A stretch of 6,985 bases of DNA from Geobacter sp. UBA6169. Lineage in GTDB: Bacteria > Desulfobacterota > Desulfuromonadia > Geobacterales > Pseudopelobacteraceae. A program made the position numbers and the translations under genes. The notes under the pieces were generated by a model, which did not search any database, was not told the DNA's origin, and was given only the letters and a program-made list of their open reading frames with translations. Shown in pieces: positions 4,936-6,985 of the stretch. The first letter of the stretch is position 1, and each line of letters starts with the position of its first letter. The stretch covers positions 1 through 6,985 of the forward strand of contig DIUB01000160.1 of assembly GCA_002422265.1 (NCBI GenBank), written 5' to 3'.

Positions 4936-4951
4936 TGGACAAACGCTTGCA
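4936..4951 (+). promoter_or_regulatory. Possible sigma-54 promoter of the comEA-like gene
   Basis: TGGACAAACGCTTGCA keeps the invariant GG and GC dinucleotides with exactly ten bases between them, as in the sigma-54 -24/-12 element, and ends in TTGCA; the CAC after GG is altered. The start would be near 4962, about 39 bases before the ATG. TGGACA (4936-4941), 17 bases before TAAAAA (4959-4964), is an overlapping weak sigma-70 alternative. Confidence 0.45.
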
Positions 4952-5000
4952 ACAGGTTTAAAAAACGACCCGTATTTACATTATCCGAAGGGAGAAAATT

Positions 5001-5342
5001 ATGAAAATGCGTATGAGTGCAGTTGTAACAGCAATGGTTGCCGTGTTGGCAGCAGCGAGTTTTTCGTTTGCCGTTGAGGTGAAGCAGCCTGCTGCTGCGG
5101 TTCCGGCTGCGGATACGGTGAAGGCAACTGCAAAAACAAAGGCCGAAGCAAAAATTGACATCAATACTGCTGATGAAGCGACACTCAAGGCAATTCCCGG
5201 TGTAGGAGACACCTACGCATCAAAGATCGTTGCCGGTCGTCCTTATAGCAAAAAAACAGATCTCAAGACCCGTAAAATCGTTCCAGCTGACGTGTATTCC
5301 CGGATTTCACCGCTGATCATTGCCAAGCGGATCAAAAAGTAA
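5001..5342 (+). CDS. Secreted ComEA-like helix-hairpin-helix protein
   Basis: A 113-residue protein with an N-terminal signal peptide: basic MKMR, hydrophobic core to about residue 20, likely cleavage after SFSFA (residue 24). A short Ala/Pro/Lys linker (25-50) leads to one ComEA-type helix-hairpin-helix at 52-88, with INTADEATLKAIPGVGDTYA and KIVAGRPY. Such domains bind double-stranded DNA without sequence specificity; full ComEA is the periplasmic DNA receptor of competence, but short single-domain versions like this are widespread and their role is often unknown. A strong Shine-Dalgarno, AAGGGAGA, precedes the ATG. It appears monocistronic between a candidate promoter and a terminator. It is probably periplasmic. 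Confidence 0.85.
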   Translation: MKMRMSAVVTAMVAVLAAASFSFAVEVKQPAAAVPAADTVKATAKTKAEAKIDINTADEATLKAIPGVGDTYASKIVAGRPYSKKTDLKTRKIVPADVYSRISPLIIAKRIKK

Positions 5343-5367
5343 CAAACGGTCTTTTGGTTGTGTTGTT

Positions 5368-5400
5368 GCAAAGGCATCCTCTGGGTGCCTTTGCTGCTTT
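5368..5400. terminator. Terminator between convergent comEA-like gene and trmL
   Basis: A 12-bp stem (one T-G wobble) GCAAAGGCATCC/GGGTGCCTTTGC (5368-5379, 5383-5394) with loop TCT is followed on the plus strand by TGCTTTAT, a weak T tract. It lies 25 bases after the comEA-like stop and just beyond the trmL stop on the other strand, so it may serve both. Confidence 0.7.
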
Positions 5401-5878
5401 ATAGACATCGTGCTTCCCCGGTCTGGCCGGTCTGCCTGAGTGCTTCATACAGCACCACGGCTACGGCATTGGAGAGGTTCAGGCTACGTACCTTGCCCGG
5501 CATCGGGATGGTCAGGCAACGGCCTGGATTTGCTGCCAGCAGCTCGGCCGGCAGTCCGGCAGTCTCTTTGCCGAACACGAGAAAGTCCCCCGGCTGATAG
5601 AGTCCTGGCTCGTAACAGTTACGCGCCACCTTGGTGCTCAGGTACCAGAAGTGCCCTTCAGGGTACCGCTGCTGCAACTGTTCAAGGTTCTCCCAACGAT
5701 GTAACTCCACCTTGTCCCAGTAATCCAGGCCTGCCCGTTTCAAGTAGCGGTCATCAATGGAAAACCCCAGTTTACCCACCAGATGCAGGCTGGCCCCGGT
5801 TGCAGCGGTAAGTCGGGCCACATTGCCGGTATTAGGGGGAATTTCAGGTTCTATCAATACGATGTTAAATGGTTGCAT
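5399..5878 (-). CDS. trmL: tRNA (cytidine(34)-2'-O)-methyltransferase TrmL
   Basis: A 159-residue SPOUT methyltransferase that 2'-O-methylates the wobble base (C34 or cmnm5U34) of tRNA-Leu isoacceptors using S-adenosylmethionine. The three SPOUT motifs are present: IEPEIPPNTGNVARL (9-23), FGKETAGLP (102-110) and the trefoil-knot tail RSLNLSNAVAVVLYEAL (131-147). Length matches the family (about 155-160). The frame is open upstream to 5980, but the start at 5878, giving MQPFNIVLIEPEIPP, fits the family N-terminus exactly. No clear Shine-Dalgarno precedes it. It is divergent from serA with a 100-base gap and convergent with the comEA-like gene. Confidence 0.93.
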   Translation of the reverse strand: MQPFNIVLIEPEIPPNTGNVARLTAATGASLHLVGKLGFSIDDRYLKRAGLDYWDKVELHRWENLEQLQQRYPEGHFWYLSTKVARNCYEPGLYQPGDFLVFGKETAGLPAELLAANPGRCLTIPMPGKVRSLNLSNAVAVVLYEALRQTGQTGEARCL

Positions 5879-5884
5879 GGCCAA

Positions 5885-5893
5885 TGTATACCA
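5885..5893 (-). promoter_or_regulatory. Extended -10 promoter of trmL
   Basis: On the minus strand TGGTATACA supplies a TGn extension and a -10 box TATACA (5890 to 5885). No good -35 is present (AGCGGA at 17 bases), as is common for extended -10 promoters. Seven bases downstream lies 5878, the A of the ATG, so trmL could be leaderless. Confidence 0.45.
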
Positions 5894-5978
5894 CAAGACA
5901 GTTTCAGTCCGCTTGCATTTTTTGAGCTTCAGGTCTAGGATGCGAAATCTTGAATACATTGCAATGGGGAAGATGATC

Positions 5979-6985
5979 ATGAAAGTTATTGTTACCGATG
6001 AGGTTGCTGATCAGGGACTAGCACTGCTGAAGCAGGACCCGCGTATTAAGATGGACGTCCGTTTGGGACTGAAAAAGGAAGAACTACTTGATCTGATTGG
6101 TCAGTATGAGGTGCTGATTACCCGTAGCGGTACTACGGTAGACAAGCCGCTTCTGGATGCAGCAACAAAACTGAAGATGGTGGCCCGGGCCGGGGTGGGC
6201 ATTGATAACGTGGATGTGGAGTATGCCAGTTCCAAAGGGGTGATTGTGGTGAACGCACCGTTCGGCAACACCAACAGTGCTGCCGAGCACACTATGGCTC
6301 TGTTGCTGGCTGCCTGCCGCAATGTTACCGTTGCCAACGCCTCGCTCAAGAGCGGCGAATGGAAACGGGCACCGTTTACCGGGGTTGAGCTGAAAGGTAA
6401 GATCGCCGGTGTGATCGGCCTGGGTAAGGTGGGCGGCCGTGTGGCCACCAGGTTAAAGGCTTTTGAGTGCGAGGTGCTGGCCTGTGACCCGTATATTTCT
6501 GCCAAACGGGCCCATGATCTGGGGGTAAAGCTGGTCAGCCATGACGAGATCTACCAGAATTGTGACATCATCACGGTTCATACGCCTCTGACCGATGAGA
6601 CCAAGGGGATGATCAATACCCGTGAGCTGGCCATGATGAAGGACGGTGTGATTGTCATGAACGTGGCCCGGGGCGGTATCATTGATGAAGCTGCCCTGCT
6701 GGAGACCCTGAACAAGGGCAAGATAGCCATTGCCGGGGTGGATGTCTGGAGTGAAGAGCCGCCCACGACCGATGTCTTGAAGGCGCTGATCGCCCATCCC
6801 AGGGTGACCGTAACTCCACATTTGGGGGCCAATACCCATGAGGCCCAGATCAATGTTGCCGTTGATGTTTCCAAGGAAATTCTCAACTACCTTGATGAAA
6901 AACCACTGGAGAACGCCGTTAATATCCCCCGCTTTGATCTGGCCCTGATGGATCAGATGCGTCCGTTCCTGAACCTGGTTAATGT
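5979..6985 (+). CDS. serA: D-3-phosphoglycerate dehydrogenase, 3' end outside window
   Basis: The first 335 codons of SerA, which oxidises 3-phosphoglycerate to 3-phosphohydroxypyruvate with NAD+, the first step of serine synthesis in the cytoplasm. Visible features are the ARAGVGIDNVD segment (69-79), the NAD-binding GLGKVG (147-152), and the catalytic triad Arg231 in NVARGG, Glu260 in DVWSEEPP and His281 in TPHLGA. The reading continues without a stop to the window edge, so any intervening and ACT domains are not visible. The start at 5979 gives MKVIVTDEVA with Shine-Dalgarno GGGGA (5966-5970) eight bases before it; in-frame ATGs at 5964 and 5973 are less well placed. A 10-base palindrome, CATTGCAATG (5957-5966), precedes the ribosome site. 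Confidence 0.95.
   Translation, partial: MKVIVTDEVADQGLALLKQDPRIKMDVRLGLKKEELLDLIGQYEVLITRSGTTVDKPLLDAATKLKMVARAGVGIDNVDVEYASSKGVIVVNAPFGNTNSAAEHTMALLLAACRNVTVANASLKSGEWKRAPFTGVELKGKIAGVIGLGKVGGRVATRLKAFECEVLACDPYISAKRAHDLGVKLVSHDEIYQNCDIITVHTPLTDETKGMINTRELAMMKDGVIVMNVARGGIIDEAALLETLNKGKIAIAGVDVWSEEPPTTDVLKALIAHPRVTVTPHLGANTHEAQINVAVDVSKEILNYLDEKPLENAVNIPRFDLALMDQMRPFLNLVN

Noticed and set aside
5879..5980. N-terminal extension of trmL to 5980
   Set aside because: It would overlap the serA start and adds a basic stretch not found in TrmL; MQPFNIVLIEPEIPP at 5878 is the family N-terminus.

Overview
The window looks like part of a chromosome of a Geobacter-type deltaproteobacterium (Geobacterales). 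This is an inference from overall gene style: IHF-alpha-like, ComEA, TrmL and SerA sequences, moderate GC and a possible sigma-54 promoter. No marker settles the species. It divides into a left accessory half (about 193-3485) and a right housekeeping half (about 3486-6985).

Left half. A complete tRNA-Gly(CCC) gene (118-192) with its own promoter is followed by a small decayed integrative island. The last 23 bases of the tRNA (170-192) are repeated exactly at 1978-2000, the usual mark of a tyrosine recombinase integrating at a tRNA 3' end. No integrase is present. Between the repeats lie an intact HigB/HigA-type toxin-antitoxin pair (713-1325), the C-terminal half of a zeta-toxin-like P-loop protein (1350-1652) and its frameshifted small partner (1645-1825). 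Each copy of the tRNA end is followed by a related intrinsic terminator whose two stems differ by paired, compensating changes, and then by a shared 18-base motif. The element therefore seems to carry a replacement tRNA tail with a terminator, or two related elements sit in tandem.

Beyond the second repeat is a 445-codon gene of unknown function (2195-3532). It has a helical N-terminal half and a C-terminal half that looks like a Rossmann/GT-B glycosyltransferase lobe. Its last 15 codons are an out-of-frame reading of the 3' end of an IHF-alpha gene, so the gene is chimeric and probably truncated.

Right half. A tRNA nucleotidyltransferase gene with an HD domain (cca type, 3650-4849) is flanked by both ends of an IHF-alpha-like gene in the wrong order: the 3' end lies before it (3485-3585) and the first ~14 codons lie after it (4846-4887). 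This points to a rearrangement, or to decay of two paralogues. Next come a secreted ComEA-like helix-hairpin-helix protein (5001-5342) behind a possible sigma-54 promoter, a convergent trmL on the minus strand (5399-5878), and a divergent serA (5979 to the window end, incomplete). The trmL and higB genes both have promoter elements placed so that transcription would begin at or within a few bases of the start codon.
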